A stretch of DNA of 64,000 nucleotides from Crossiella sp. CA-258035. GTDB taxonomy: Bacteria > Actinomycetota > Actinomycetes > Mycobacteriales > Pseudonocardiaceae. Below the pieces are notes generated by a model. That model ran no database searches and was not told the origin of the DNA. It saw nothing but the letters and a program-made list of their open reading frames with translations. Below, piece after piece: positions 18,601 through 26,022 of this stretch; the stretch's first letter is position 1; the number at the start of each line of letters is the position of its first letter. The stretch is from contig NZ_CP116413.1 of NCBI RefSeq assembly GCF_030064675.1, positions 3,318,001-3,382,000 of the forward strand, in the 5' to 3' direction. Both the position numbers and the translations under genes were made by a program.

Positions 18601-19876
18601 CTACCTGGTGCCCGCGGAGGGCACCACACTGGACCTGGCCGCGTTGCCGGGCAGCCTCGCCGAGCTCCTGCCGGACTACCTGGTTCCGCAGGCATTCCTC
18701 GAACTCGACGAGCTGCCGCTGACCGCCAACGGCAAGGTCGACACCGCCCGCCTGCCCCAGCCCGAGCTGTCCCGGACCGCCGCCCGGTTCCAGGCGCCGC
18801 GAACCGCGGTGGAGAACATCCTGGCCCGCGCCTGGGCCGAAGCCCTGCGGCTGCCCCGGATCGGCGTGCACGACAGCTTCACCGAGCTCGGCGGCCACTC
18901 GCTCAGCGTCATGCGGATCATCGTGAAACTCCGCGAGGAGCACGGCATCCGGCTGTCCTTCCGCGACTTCTACGAACACCGCACCATCGCCGAACTGGCC
19001 AGGATCATCGGCACGGCAGCAGAGTCCGATGTGGACAGTCTGGATGCGGTGGTATGGCTGCGCCGTGGGGGAAGCAAGCCGCCGCTGTTCTGCGTGCACC
19101 CCGGCAGCGCGCACTGGTTCACCCAGCTGGCCGAGCACCTCGGCCCCGACCAGCCGGTCGCCGCCTTCGAGTGGCCCGGCCTGAGCCGCCAGTGCCCGGC
19201 GCCGGAGAGCGTGCGGCAGATCGCCGAACTGAACCTCGCCCAGCTGCGCCGCCTGCAACCCACCGGCCCCTACCGCCTGCTCGGCTGGTGCGGCGGTAGC
19301 CAGATCACCACCGAGATGACCCGGCAGCTGCGCGCCGAGGGCGAGCAGGTCACCTTCATGCTGCTCGATCCCGCGCTGGACAGCCATGATCGCGCCAACA
19401 TGCACGAGTTCATGGCCCGGTTCCGCCGCGCCGAGGCACTGCTGGCCGAGCTGGCCACCGCAGTGGCCGAGGAGGTCCCCGGCATCCAGGACCGGGCGGT
19501 CGGCGTGCTGGAGCAGATCGTCGACGACGGCCGCATCGACCCGCCGGTGCCGGGCGACGAGTTCTGGCCGTCCAGGGTGCGGGTGTGGCGCGAACTGCTG
19601 GCGACCCGCCTGGACTACCGGCACGAACCCTGTCCGGGCCGCCTGCACCTGATCGCGGGCGACGAGCTGGCCGCCGGTGAGCACGAGGTCGCCGTGGGCG
19701 TCGACTTCACCGACTACACCCAGCGCTGGGCCGAACTGGCCACCGGCGGACTCGACGTGCACCGGGTCAGCGGCAACCACCTCGGCGTCCTGCGCCCGCC
19801 GCACGTCGGCGAGGTGGCGCGGGTGCTGACCCGCCTGATGGCAACCCCCGAAGACGTGCAGAAGGATGTGAACTGA
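12656..19876 (+). CDS. NRPS: C-A(Thr)-T-C-A(Asn)-T-TE with cysteine thioesterase
   Basis: Terminal synthetase of 2406 residues. Domains: C1 about 35-460, with HHIAADGWS (His166-His167), LCL type; A1 475-975, code D-F-W-N-V-G-M-V-H, the threonine signature; T1 Ser1025 in LGGDS; C2 1095-1520, where CHAILDGWS (Cys1231-His1232) replaces the first histidine and YPMSMVQ/YHNIT starts resemble condensation domains that act on modified residues; A2 1540-2025, code D-L-T-K-I-G-E-V-G, one change from the asparagine signature; T2 Ser2082 in LGGHS; and a thioesterase 2140-2400. The thioesterase nucleophile lies in GWCGGS, so it is Cys2212, not serine; GNHLGV carries the probable catalytic His. It would add Thr then Asn and release the peptide. 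The Thr-C2 pair may give dehydrobutyrine, and the Cys-TE may form a strained ring (inference). Confidence 0.95.
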   Translation: MSTSSISRAELLQRRLRGLSPAAPEHGITPVPRDGALPLSFAQRRLWVLDQIQPGGTEYLMPLRLRLRGLVNVVALRAALEQVVARHEILRTRYSTVDGEPVQIIDPPGPITWREADLRGANSEARIGKLIDADGRRPIDLATEHPIRALLIRLTADETILLITTHHIAADGWSESVLLTELDRLYATLAAGMPSPLPPVPVQYADYAAWQREQLTGAHLADQLAHWRKTLAGLTPLALPTDRPRGPVRDSRGATETFTLPARLVEPLLRTGREVGATPFMVLLAAFQLLLGRYAGAHDVVVGSPVAGRDRAELQHLVGLFVNTVVLRTDLSGDPTFRDLVARVRETALAAYAHQHTPFERIVDELAPERDPSRNPLFQVTFQLTSGTPTELTGLRAEQEPVAWSAAKFDLGLALAAHPDGSLTGQLEYATALFDASTIRRLIGHFTQLLTSIAARPAVRVSALDLLTAPERAQLLGPWAGAARTFPAAECLHEVFQAQVRRDPEATALRHHGRHLTYARLNARANRLAHALRARGAGPDHLVGVCLDRGPELVVALLAVLKSGAGYLPLDPAAPADRLAYLLEDAEVSLAVTDTALPGVTCLPVDQPGHPDTDPENLAAPDNLAYVIYTSGSTGRPKGVQVSHANVVRLLRACEPDFGFGPTDVWTLFHSYAFDFSVWELWGALLHGGTAVVVPYEVSRSPQDFLDLLVREQVTVLNQTPSAFRGLVEAVTQAGLPADALALRTVVFGGEALDVTELAPWFDRFGDQRPELVNMYGITETTVHVTYRPIGRADLDGELRSPVGGALRDLRLYVLDEELNPVPIGVPGQVHVSGPGLARGYLGKPALTADRFGPDPYATTPGARMYRTGDLARYRADGDLEFLGRADNQVKIRGHRIEPGEIEAALSTHPSVDKALVLAHRSRLVAYLTGRPAAVTELREHLGRTLPAYMVPALFVPVADFPLTVNGKIDHAALPDPDTHRGQDSAERVAPRNPVEQVIAETWAEVLGVPEVGVRDNFFTLGGDSIRAIRVIGALRPRGIDLSVQNLLLHQTVEELARFNETRVQSTVDNAEEQRVDAFALLSPADRSALPAGLVDAYPMSMVQAAMVYQMIADSEESPYHNITLLPINDDGPFDLTALRQAAALLARRHEILRTSFALNGFSEPLQLVHPAGTIEVGYHDLRDTADPDAEIQRFITATRATPFDVTKAPMLRFHAHQTAEDRWTFSFIECHAILDGWSHHSLITELMADYRALREGREPAESTVHSVRFADYIALERRSLTESGDREFWRDRLSRFDRVELPEGWAADPAQGETAYKIGVPIGDLEPGLRALAVVAGVSLKSVLFTAHLKALSVLSGSQRFHTGLVCNGRLETSGGETVRGMHLNTVPVGVELTGSTWIDLVRQVFAEEVAVWPHRRFPLPEMQREWGGGASLVETAFTYLDFHVLDARRIESAGVVDVSPNEFALDVWTFPGALFLAARPERISRANGERLAKLYRRILELMAADPLGAARNNGLDEQEAARLLSFANGEPVQYPELCLHELFEQQVSRTPDAVALHCPDGSTVDYAELNARANRIARHLRDLGVGQESRVGILLRRGPDLVAAMLGVLKAGAAYLPLDPAHPAQRLAGLLAETRAEVVLAESATASLLSGDNTVLLDRADLTSLSTVDLTRTATPDSLAYIIYTSGSTGTPKGVMIEHRNLVNYVLWCLDAYTPLRGNGSPLYSSVAFDLPVTSVFPALLTGQPVTITADDGTPGIDALVDALENGEFGLLKLTPSHLAVLNQSLSPEAIRRATGRIIAGGEELVRDMVSSWAQHAPDTVVDNEYGPTETTVGCSWLEATPDRLEPGVLPIGKPIANTVMWVLDANLELVPVGVAGELYIGGAQLARGYVERPELTAARFIPDPFASQAGARLYRTGDLARYRPDGVLEFAGRVDHQVKIRGYRIELGEIEAALHRQVPLQDVTVRVHTAPSGDKELIAYLVPAEGTTLDLAALPGSLAELLPDYLVPQAFLELDELPLTANGKVDTARLPQPELSRTAARFQAPRTAVENILARAWAEALRLPRIGVHDSFTELGGHSLSVMRIIVKLREEHGIRLSFRDFYEHRTIAELARIIGTAAESDVDSLDAVVWLRRGGSKPPLFCVHPGSAHWFTQLAEHLGPDQPVAAFEWPGLSRQCPAPESVRQIAELNLAQLRRLQPTGPYRLLGWCGGSQITTEMTRQLRAEGEQVTFMLLDPALDSHDRANMHEFMARFRRAEALLAELATAVAEEVPGIQDRAVGVLEQIVDDGRIDPPVPGDEFWPSRVRVWRELLATRLDYRHEPCPGRLHLIAGDELAAGEHEVAVGVDFTDYTQRWAELATGGLDVHRVSGNHLGVLRPPHVGEVARVLTRLMATPEDVQKDVN

Positions 19877-20862
19877 TGTCGATGGTCCTCGAGGTCGACG
19901 CGCCGACCGGCGTGCTGACCCTCAACCGCGCCAACGCCCTCGCCGTCGAGGAGGTCGCGACCACCCTGCTGTCCATTGAGGACGGTCACATCGACGAGCG
20001 GGGCTGGGTCAAGGCCGCCGGTGAACGCGCGCACGAGCTGCCGATCTCCCTGCGCCGTGCCCTGTCCGCGTACCGCCGGGACTCCGGACCCAGTGGCGCC
20101 ATGGTGATCCGCGGCCTGCCGGTGGACGAGTCACTGGTGCCGGAGACGCCGACGCGCAGCGGTTCGGTGCAGCGCACGGCCACCGTGCCCGCGGCCACCC
20201 TGATGATGGTCACCCACCTGCTCGGCGACGTGATCGCCTTCCGGCCGGAGAAGTCCGGCGCGCTGGTGCACAACGTGGTTCCGGTGCCCGGCAGCGAGGA
20301 CTTCCAGGGCAACGAGGGCTCGGTGCTGCTGTCCTTCCACAACGAGAACGCCTTCCACGACAACCGCCCCGACCACGTGCTGCTGTTGTGCCTGCGCGCC
20401 GACCACGACCGCGAGGCCGGGCTGCGCACCGCGTCCATCCGCCAGGTGCACGACCTGCTCAGCGACCAGAGCCGGGAAGTGTTGTTCCGCAGGGAGTTCG
20501 TCACCGCGCCCCCGCCGTCCTTCGGCCTGCCCGCAGGCGAGACCGAACCGCACGCGGTGCTCACCGGCGCCCCGGACGACCCCGATGTGCTGGTCGACTT
20601 CGCCGCCATCAGCCCGCTCACCGAAGCGGCCCGCACCGCCATGGCCGAGCTGCAGAACCTGTTCGCGGCCAACGCGCTGACCCACTACCTGGTGCCCGGC
20701 GATCTGGCCATTGTGGACAACCGCGTCACCGTGCACGGCCGCACCGGGTTCACCCCGCGCTACGACGGCCAGGACCGCTGGCTGCAACGGACCTTCGCCA
20801 CCCAGGACCTGCGGCGCTCGCGGGCGCACCGGATCGGCGACGGCCACGTGCTGTACGGCTGA
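19876..20862 (+). CDS. Fe(II)/2-oxoglutarate amino acid beta-hydroxylase (AsnO/VioC-like)
   Basis: Non-haem iron dioxygenase of 328 residues from the clavaminate synthase-like/TauD group. The iron ligands are visible as His155-x-Glu157 in FHNENAFH and His287 in RVTVHGRTGF; Arg305 in LQRTF would bind 2-oxoglutarate. The HxE (not HxD) motif followed by AFH is characteristic of the AsnO (asparagine) and VioC (arginine) beta-hydroxylases. It starts one base inside the NRPS stop (TGATG), so it is co-translated with a synthetase whose last module reads as asparagine. 3-Hydroxyasparagine is therefore the best guess for its product; hydroxylation of diaminobutyrate is the main alternative. Confidence 0.85.
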   Translation: MSMVLEVDAPTGVLTLNRANALAVEEVATTLLSIEDGHIDERGWVKAAGERAHELPISLRRALSAYRRDSGPSGAMVIRGLPVDESLVPETPTRSGSVQRTATVPAATLMMVTHLLGDVIAFRPEKSGALVHNVVPVPGSEDFQGNEGSVLLSFHNENAFHDNRPDHVLLLCLRADHDREAGLRTASIRQVHDLLSDQSREVLFRREFVTAPPPSFGLPAGETEPHAVLTGAPDDPDVLVDFAAISPLTEAARTAMAELQNLFAANALTHYLVPGDLAIVDNRVTVHGRTGFTPRYDGQDRWLQRTFATQDLRRSRAHRIGDGHVLYG

Positions 20863-20920
20863 GCATCCCGGGCGCGGACTCCGGCGGCGGAGCCCGCGCC
20901 CGGCCCACCGCGGAGGAACC

Positions 20921-21436
20921 ATGGAACAGGCAGTCCTGCACGGCATCCACCGCTCGCACACCCACGCCAAGATCACCGTCACCGGCCAGATGGCCCTGTC
21001 CCCGCTGCTGCACGCGATCGCCGACCTGAACATCCCGCTCGGCCCCCTGGCCCGCCGACCGGCCGGTTGGGCGTTCACCGTGCCCAGGACAGCGGGCGCG
21101 CTGGTCGCGGCCACCCTCCAGTCGGCAAGGCCCCGCCTTGGCTTCACCCGGCTGGCCCTGGACGAGCGGATCGCCGAGGTCGCCGTCACCGGCTCCGGCC
21201 TGCGCTCCGACCCTGCCATCCGGCCGATCTTCTGCGAGGCCCTGCTCCGGATCGGCGTGCACCTGGAACTGATGTCCGCCACCGCCGACTGCCTTTCCGT
21301 GCTGTGCCACGACTCGCAGGCGATCCCAGCCACCCGCGCCCTGCGCGAGGCCCTGGAGATCGGCATCACCGGACTGCTACTAGCGGATGATCAATCCACT
21401 TGTGTTACGATACAGGTGGATAGAAAATCCGGTTAG
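20921..21436 (+). CDS. stand-alone aspartokinase-type ACT-domain protein
   Basis: Protein of 171 residues built of two ACT-like repeats and no kinase domain. The second (about 97-160) matches the regulatory C-terminus of aspartokinases: VAVTGSGLRSDP, then FCEALLRIGVHLELMSATADCLSVLC, then a final helix with TRALREAL. The start is ATG after CGGAGG, 58 bases downstream of the hydroxylase. Actinobacterial aspartokinases use a separately translated beta subunit of this kind for lysine/threonine feedback. A copy inside a cluster that needs aspartate semialdehyde for diaminobutyrate and also uses Thr and Asn could relieve that feedback (inference). Its last 40 bases overlap a 28-base palindrome that probably controls the next gene. 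Confidence 0.72.
   Translation: MEQAVLHGIHRSHTHAKITVTGQMALSPLLHAIADLNIPLGPLARRPAGWAFTVPRTAGALVAATLQSARPRLGFTRLALDERIAEVAVTGSGLRSDPAIRPIFCEALLRIGVHLELMSATADCLSVLCHDSQAIPATRALREALEIGITGLLLADDQSTCVTIQVDRKSG
21394..21421. promoter_or_regulatory. 28-base operator-like palindrome upstream of SDR gene
   Basis: Arms ATCCACTTGTGT and ATACAGGTGGAT are inverted repeats with two mismatches around a 4-base centre. The size and position (26 bases before the SDR start, inside the 3' end of the ACT gene) are those of a TetR or MarR operator. The local sequence is AT-richer than its surroundings, as expected for a promoter. No TetR or MarR gene lies next to it. Confidence 0.6.
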
Positions 21437-21447
21437 TGGAGGTTGCC

Positions 21448-22365
21448 GTGCAGCACTGGACCGCCGCGGACATGCCAGACCAGACCGGCCGGACAGCAGT
21501 CGTGACCGGCGCCTCCAGCGGCCTGGGCCTGGCGGTCACCAAGGCCCTGTCCGCCCGTGGCGCCCAAGTGACCATGGCCGTCCGCAACCCCGCCAAGGCC
21601 GAACGCATCCGCGCCCAACTGCCCGACGTCAACCTGGTCATCCGCGAGCCCGACCTGTCCGACCTGGACTCGGTCCGCGCCTTCGCCGCTGAGCTGACTG
21701 CCCGCGGCGACCAGATCGACGTCCTGGTCAACAACGCCGGCATCGGCAACCAGCCGCAGAGCCACTCACCGCAGGGCCATGAGCTCCACTTCGCCACCAA
21801 CCACCTCGGCCACTTCCTGCTGACCGCCCTGCTGCTGGAAAACCTGGCGAAAGGCAACGACCCGCGCGTGGTGACGGTGGCGTCGCTGATGTACCGCTAC
21901 GGCAGGCTCGACTTCGACAACCTGCCCATCACCCGCGGCTACACCACCGCCCGCGCCTATTCCCAGTCCAAACTCGCCAACGTCCTGTTCGCCCTGGAAC
22001 TGGATCGCCGCCTGCGCGCCGCGAAGTCCCCGATCCGCAGCATGCTGACCCACCCCGGCATCGCCCGAACCCCCATGCTCGGCAGCGCCCCCTCCCCGTT
22101 GATCAGCCGCCTGTCCAGCACACTGGCCGGAATCGTGAGCCGCCCGGTGGAACAAGGCGCCCTCCCCATCATCTTCGCCGCCGCTGCCCCGAACGCGCCG
22201 GCAGCCGTCATGCTCACCCCCGGCGGCATCCTCCGCCCGCACCGCCTCACCCCGGAACAACTCCGCCCCCACGCCACCAACCCCACCACCGCCGCCACCC
22301 TCTGGACCGTCTCCGAAACCCTCACCAACACCCCCTTCCCCACCGACCACAACCCCACCACCTAG
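21448..22365 (+). CDS. short-chain dehydrogenase/reductase
   Basis: NAD(P)-dependent SDR of about 305 residues, of the retinol dehydrogenase/WW-domain-oxidoreductase-like type common in actinobacteria. The cofactor site TGASSGLG, the NNAG motif and the YSQSKLAN catalytic block (Tyr-x-x-x-Lys) are present. GTG at 21448 is chosen because GGAGG lies six bases upstream, although the frame is open to 21436. The last hundred bases are strongly C-rich and encode a Thr/Pro-rich tail. It resembles the SDR at 33726, which is paired with a TetR regulator. It may tailor the peptide, but its own operator-like palindrome suggests an independent unit. Confidence 0.85.
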   Translation: MQHWTAADMPDQTGRTAVVTGASSGLGLAVTKALSARGAQVTMAVRNPAKAERIRAQLPDVNLVIREPDLSDLDSVRAFAAELTARGDQIDVLVNNAGIGNQPQSHSPQGHELHFATNHLGHFLLTALLLENLAKGNDPRVVTVASLMYRYGRLDFDNLPITRGYTTARAYSQSKLANVLFALELDRRLRAAKSPIRSMLTHPGIARTPMLGSAPSPLISRLSSTLAGIVSRPVEQGALPIIFAAAAPNAPAAVMLTPGGILRPHRLTPEQLRPHATNPTTAATLWTVSETLTNTPFPTDHNPTT

Positions 22366-22835
22366 CCCCTGTGGACAGCCACCCCCACCAGTCCAACTTC
22401 CCCGCTATGTTCAACTGGCGACCCGTCCACCCACCCCCAAAACCCCCACCGGAGCCCCGCAAAAACCAACCCCACCACGGTTCGCCAACCCCACCTGCCC
22501 ACACCCAGTCGCTCAGCGTGACCAGCCCAGCGACCACCTATCGCCAATCCGGGTGGAGTCGGTATGCCGGTCATAGTGAATGCCCCACGGAACTTTGACC
22601 CTTGATCATTTCGTTACCGCAGTAGGAAGCGGAGGGCGGCGCAGGGCACCACGATCGGCTCCCACCCCCGCCCCCAGGCAACCACCCAAGAACAACAGCC
22701 ACCGGGGACGAGCGACAGCCACCGCCACCGCCACCGAGCGACAGGCGACGAGCAACCAGCGACAGCCCCGCTGGCAACTGGCACCAGCCCACACCCTGTC
22801 GGCAACTGGCGACAGCCGCGCGAGAGCGGACGTCG

Positions 22836-22877
22836 GCCGCCAGAGAACGCACCGGAGCCGCCAGGGAACGCACCGGA
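22836..22877. repeat. two-copy 21-base tandem repeat
   Basis: Two adjacent 21-base units, each beginning GCCGCCAG and ending GAACGCACCGGA, differ at a single base. The region is non-coding. Two copies are too few for a CRISPR array, and there is no spacer between them. Confidence 0.85.
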
Positions 22878-23145
22878 AGCGGCAGCAGCGGGAAGCTGCG
22901 AAGGCGGGGCAGGCGTGGCGGGCCGGGCGAGAACGGCGGCCAGCTGGCGGGACCGGTGGCGCTGGCTGACGGGCGGTGACGCTCGCGCTGACTGGCGGGC
23001 CGCGCTGAGCCGGGCGGGCCGGTGGGCCGAGCGGGCCGAGCCGGGCGGGCTGGCGGGCCAGGTGGGCGGGCTGGCGGGCCGAGACAGGCGGGCCGGGACC
23101 AGCGCGCCGGGCGAGCCGAGACGGGCGAGCCGGGTCGGGGCGAGC

Positions 23146-23170
23146 CGGGTCGGGTCGGGTCGGGTCGGGT
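23146..23170. repeat. (CGGGT)5 simple repeat in G-rich DNA
   Basis: Five consecutive CGGGT units provide five evenly spaced GGG runs on the plus strand, within about 250 bases of G-skewed DNA. Such a tract could fold into a G-quadruplex or vary by slippage (inference). Confidence 0.85.
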
Positions 23171-23234
23171 CGAGCCAGGTTGAGCCCGAGCCGTGGCCGT
23201 GGCCGGGCAGGTGGGCGGCAGGTGGGTTCGCGGG

Positions 23235-23636
23235 TTAGGTGGCTTGGTTGGTGCGGCGGGTCTTGAGGACCTTGCGGATGTTGAACGGCACCAGGTTCAG
23301 GGCCGGGCCCGGAGGCGGGTTGCGGATGGCCGCGGCGATGCGGATGTTGATCGCGTCGATGATCGCGCGGGCCCGGTCCTCAGTCGGCGCGGCGAGGGCC
23401 GCCTCGTACGCCGTGGCCGCGTCCTTTCGCAGGAGCAGGCTCGGGGGCAGGTTGGTGAGCTTTTCGTCGGCCAGTTTCCGGTTGATCCACCACAGTTCCT
23501 GGTACGGCTGGTTGGCGTCGGGGAGGGGTTTGCCGGCGCCGGACAGGTTGTCGAACTCGCCGCGTTCCATGGCTTCGCGGATCTGGCGTTCGACCCGGGT
23601 TTCCCAGGTCGCGTCTGCGGGTTTGCGGGCGGTCAT
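23235..23636 (-). CDS. DUF1992 (DnaJ-like C28 conserved domain) protein
   Basis: Small protein of 133 residues with the DUF1992 signature: WETRVERQIREAMERGEFDNLSGAGKPL near the N-terminus, then WWINRKLADE. ATG at 23636 follows AAGGAGGCC, so the longer open frame upstream is not used. The family is widespread, its function is unproven, and it is thought to be a small chaperone-related factor. It is transcribed divergently from the aldo/keto reductase, with a 203-base spacer. Confidence 0.9.
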   Translation of the reverse strand: MTARKPADATWETRVERQIREAMERGEFDNLSGAGKPLPDANQPYQELWWINRKLADEKLTNLPPSLLLRKDAATAYEAALAAPTEDRARAIIDAINIRIAAAIRNPPPGPALNLVPFNIRKVLKTRRTNQAT

Positions 23637-23839
23637 GGGTGGGCCTCCTTGGCGGATCCGGGGTGGGGCTGGGGTTGTTGGGGGCTCACCATCCAGTGTG
23701 CCGGAGAGTTGGTGGGGCGCAGGCAGAGCTGGGGGCCGGTTCGCGGGATGGCTTGGCGGGGCGGGTGTGCGCGGCGGGGTGGTGGGCAGCCGGGGATGGG
23801 TTAGCGTTCGCGTAGTTTCGACTGGCCACAAGGAGCACG

Positions 23840-24835
23840 ATGACCTACGTCGCCGCTGATGCGCGTTATGACGCCATGATCTACCGCCGGTGCGGCCGCA
23901 GTGGGCTGAAACTGCCCGCGATCTCGTTGGGGCTGTGGCACAACTTCGGCCATGAGAAGGCCCTCGACACCCAGCGCGACATCGTGCGGGCCGCTTTTGA
24001 CCTCGGGGTCACGCACTTCGACCTGGCCAACAACTACGGTCCGCCGCCCGGCGCTGCCGAGGAGAACTTCGGCCGGTTGTTCGCCGCGGATCTGCGCAGC
24101 TACCGGGACGAGGTGCTGATCTCGACCAAGGCCGGGTACCTCATGCATCCGGGGCCGTATGGCGAGTGGGGGTCGCGCAAGTACCTGGTGTCGTCGCTGG
24201 ATGCGAGCCTGGCCCGGCTCGGGCTGGACTACGTGGACATCTACTACCACCACCGGCCGGACCCGGACACCCCGGTCGAGGAGACCATGGGCGCGCTGGA
24301 CTCCTTGGTGCGACAGGGGAAAGCGCTTTATGTCGGGGTGTCCAACTACTCGGCTGAGCAGACCAGGGAAGCCGCGGCGGTGCTGGCGGAGCTGGGCACG
24401 CCGTTGCTGATCCATCAGCCTTCGTACTCGATGGTCAACCGGTGGATCGAGGACGGGTTGCAGGATGTGCTGGACGAGGTGGGGGCGGGGTCGATCGCGT
24501 TCTCGCCGTTGGCGCAGGGGCTGTTGACCGATCGGTACCTGGACGGCATTCCGGCTGACTCGCGAGCCGCGGGGGCCAGCCCGTTCCTCCAAGCCGAGGG
24601 GATCACCGAGGAGCAGCTCGCGGTGGCCAGGGCACTCAACGAGGTCGCGAAGCGGCGGGGGCAGACGTTGGCGCAGCTGGCGCTGGCGTGGGTGCTGCGC
24701 GGGGGGCGGGTGACCTCGGCGCTGATCGGGGCCAGCAGCGTCAAGCAGTTGGCGGACAACGTCGCGGCCACCGCGAACCTCGACTTCGCGGCGGAGGAGC
24801 TGGCGGAGATCGAGGGGTTGCTCGGCAAGGGCTGA
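23840..24835 (+). CDS. aldo/keto reductase (L-glyceraldehyde 3-phosphate reductase type)
   Basis: NADPH-dependent AKR of 331 residues. The catalytic tetrad is visible: Asp and Tyr in HFDLANNYG, Lys in STKAGYLM, His in YYHHRPD. The N-terminal YRRCGRSGLKLPAISLGLW and the HNFG segment are typical of the YghZ/MgrA subgroup, which reduces L-glyceraldehyde 3-phosphate and detoxifies aldehydes. The start ATG follows AAGGAG. It converges on the GH6 gene, with hairpins between them. Confidence 0.9.
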   Translation: MTYVAADARYDAMIYRRCGRSGLKLPAISLGLWHNFGHEKALDTQRDIVRAAFDLGVTHFDLANNYGPPPGAAEENFGRLFAADLRSYRDEVLISTKAGYLMHPGPYGEWGSRKYLVSSLDASLARLGLDYVDIYYHHRPDPDTPVEETMGALDSLVRQGKALYVGVSNYSAEQTREAAAVLAELGTPLLIHQPSYSMVNRWIEDGLQDVLDEVGAGSIAFSPLAQGLLTDRYLDGIPADSRAAGASPFLQAEGITEEQLAVARALNEVAKRRGQTLAQLALAWVLRGGRVTSALIGASSVKQLADNVAATANLDFAAEELAEIEGLLGKG

Positions 24836-24869
24836 GCGGGTTGCGGGGGATGTGCGGGCAGGCTGGCCC

Positions 24870-24923
24870 GCTGCCGACCGGTCGGTTGAGGGCAGCCTGG
24901 TGTGCTACCAACCGGTCGGCAGC
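24870..24923. terminator. long-loop inverted repeat after aldo/keto reductase gene
   Basis: Twelve-base arms GCTGCCGACCGG and CCGGTCGGCAGC flank a 30-base loop, 34 bases after the reductase stop. A smaller self-complementary CCGACCGGTCGG lies within the left arm. It probably acts with the next hairpin to separate convergent genes. Confidence 0.55.
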
Positions 24924-24932
24924 GAGCTGGGG

Positions 24933-24963
24933 CCCGGGGGCGAGTTGGAGGCTCGCCCCCGGG
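24933..24963. terminator. hairpin terminator between convergent genes
   Basis: Perfect 12-base-pair stem (CCCGGGGGCGAG and its complement) with a 7-base loop, ending six bases from the stop of the convergent GH6 gene. Confidence 0.8.
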
Positions 24964-24969
24964 GCTCGG

Positions 24970-26022
<1,053 letters not shown>

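Larger units (their letters stand above)
22366..23234. other. gene-free, repeat-rich intergenic stretch
   Basis: No credible gene is seen in these 869 bases. Open frames here encode only low-complexity Pro/Arg/Ala/Gly strings and lack ribosome-binding sites. The first half is C-rich; the second half (about 22970-23220) is strongly G-rich on the plus strand, with GGGC/GGGT runs. It contains a 21-base tandem duplication and five CGGGT units, described separately. It separates the peptide cluster from the rest of the window and may mark its right boundary. Confidence 0.7.

Noticed and set aside
22371-22969. Small open frames in the repeat-rich spacer
   Set aside because: Low-complexity products, no ribosome-binding site, no recognisable family.
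22836-23170. Possible CRISPR array
   Set aside because: Repeats are two tandem units and a simple pentamer, without spacers or cas genes.
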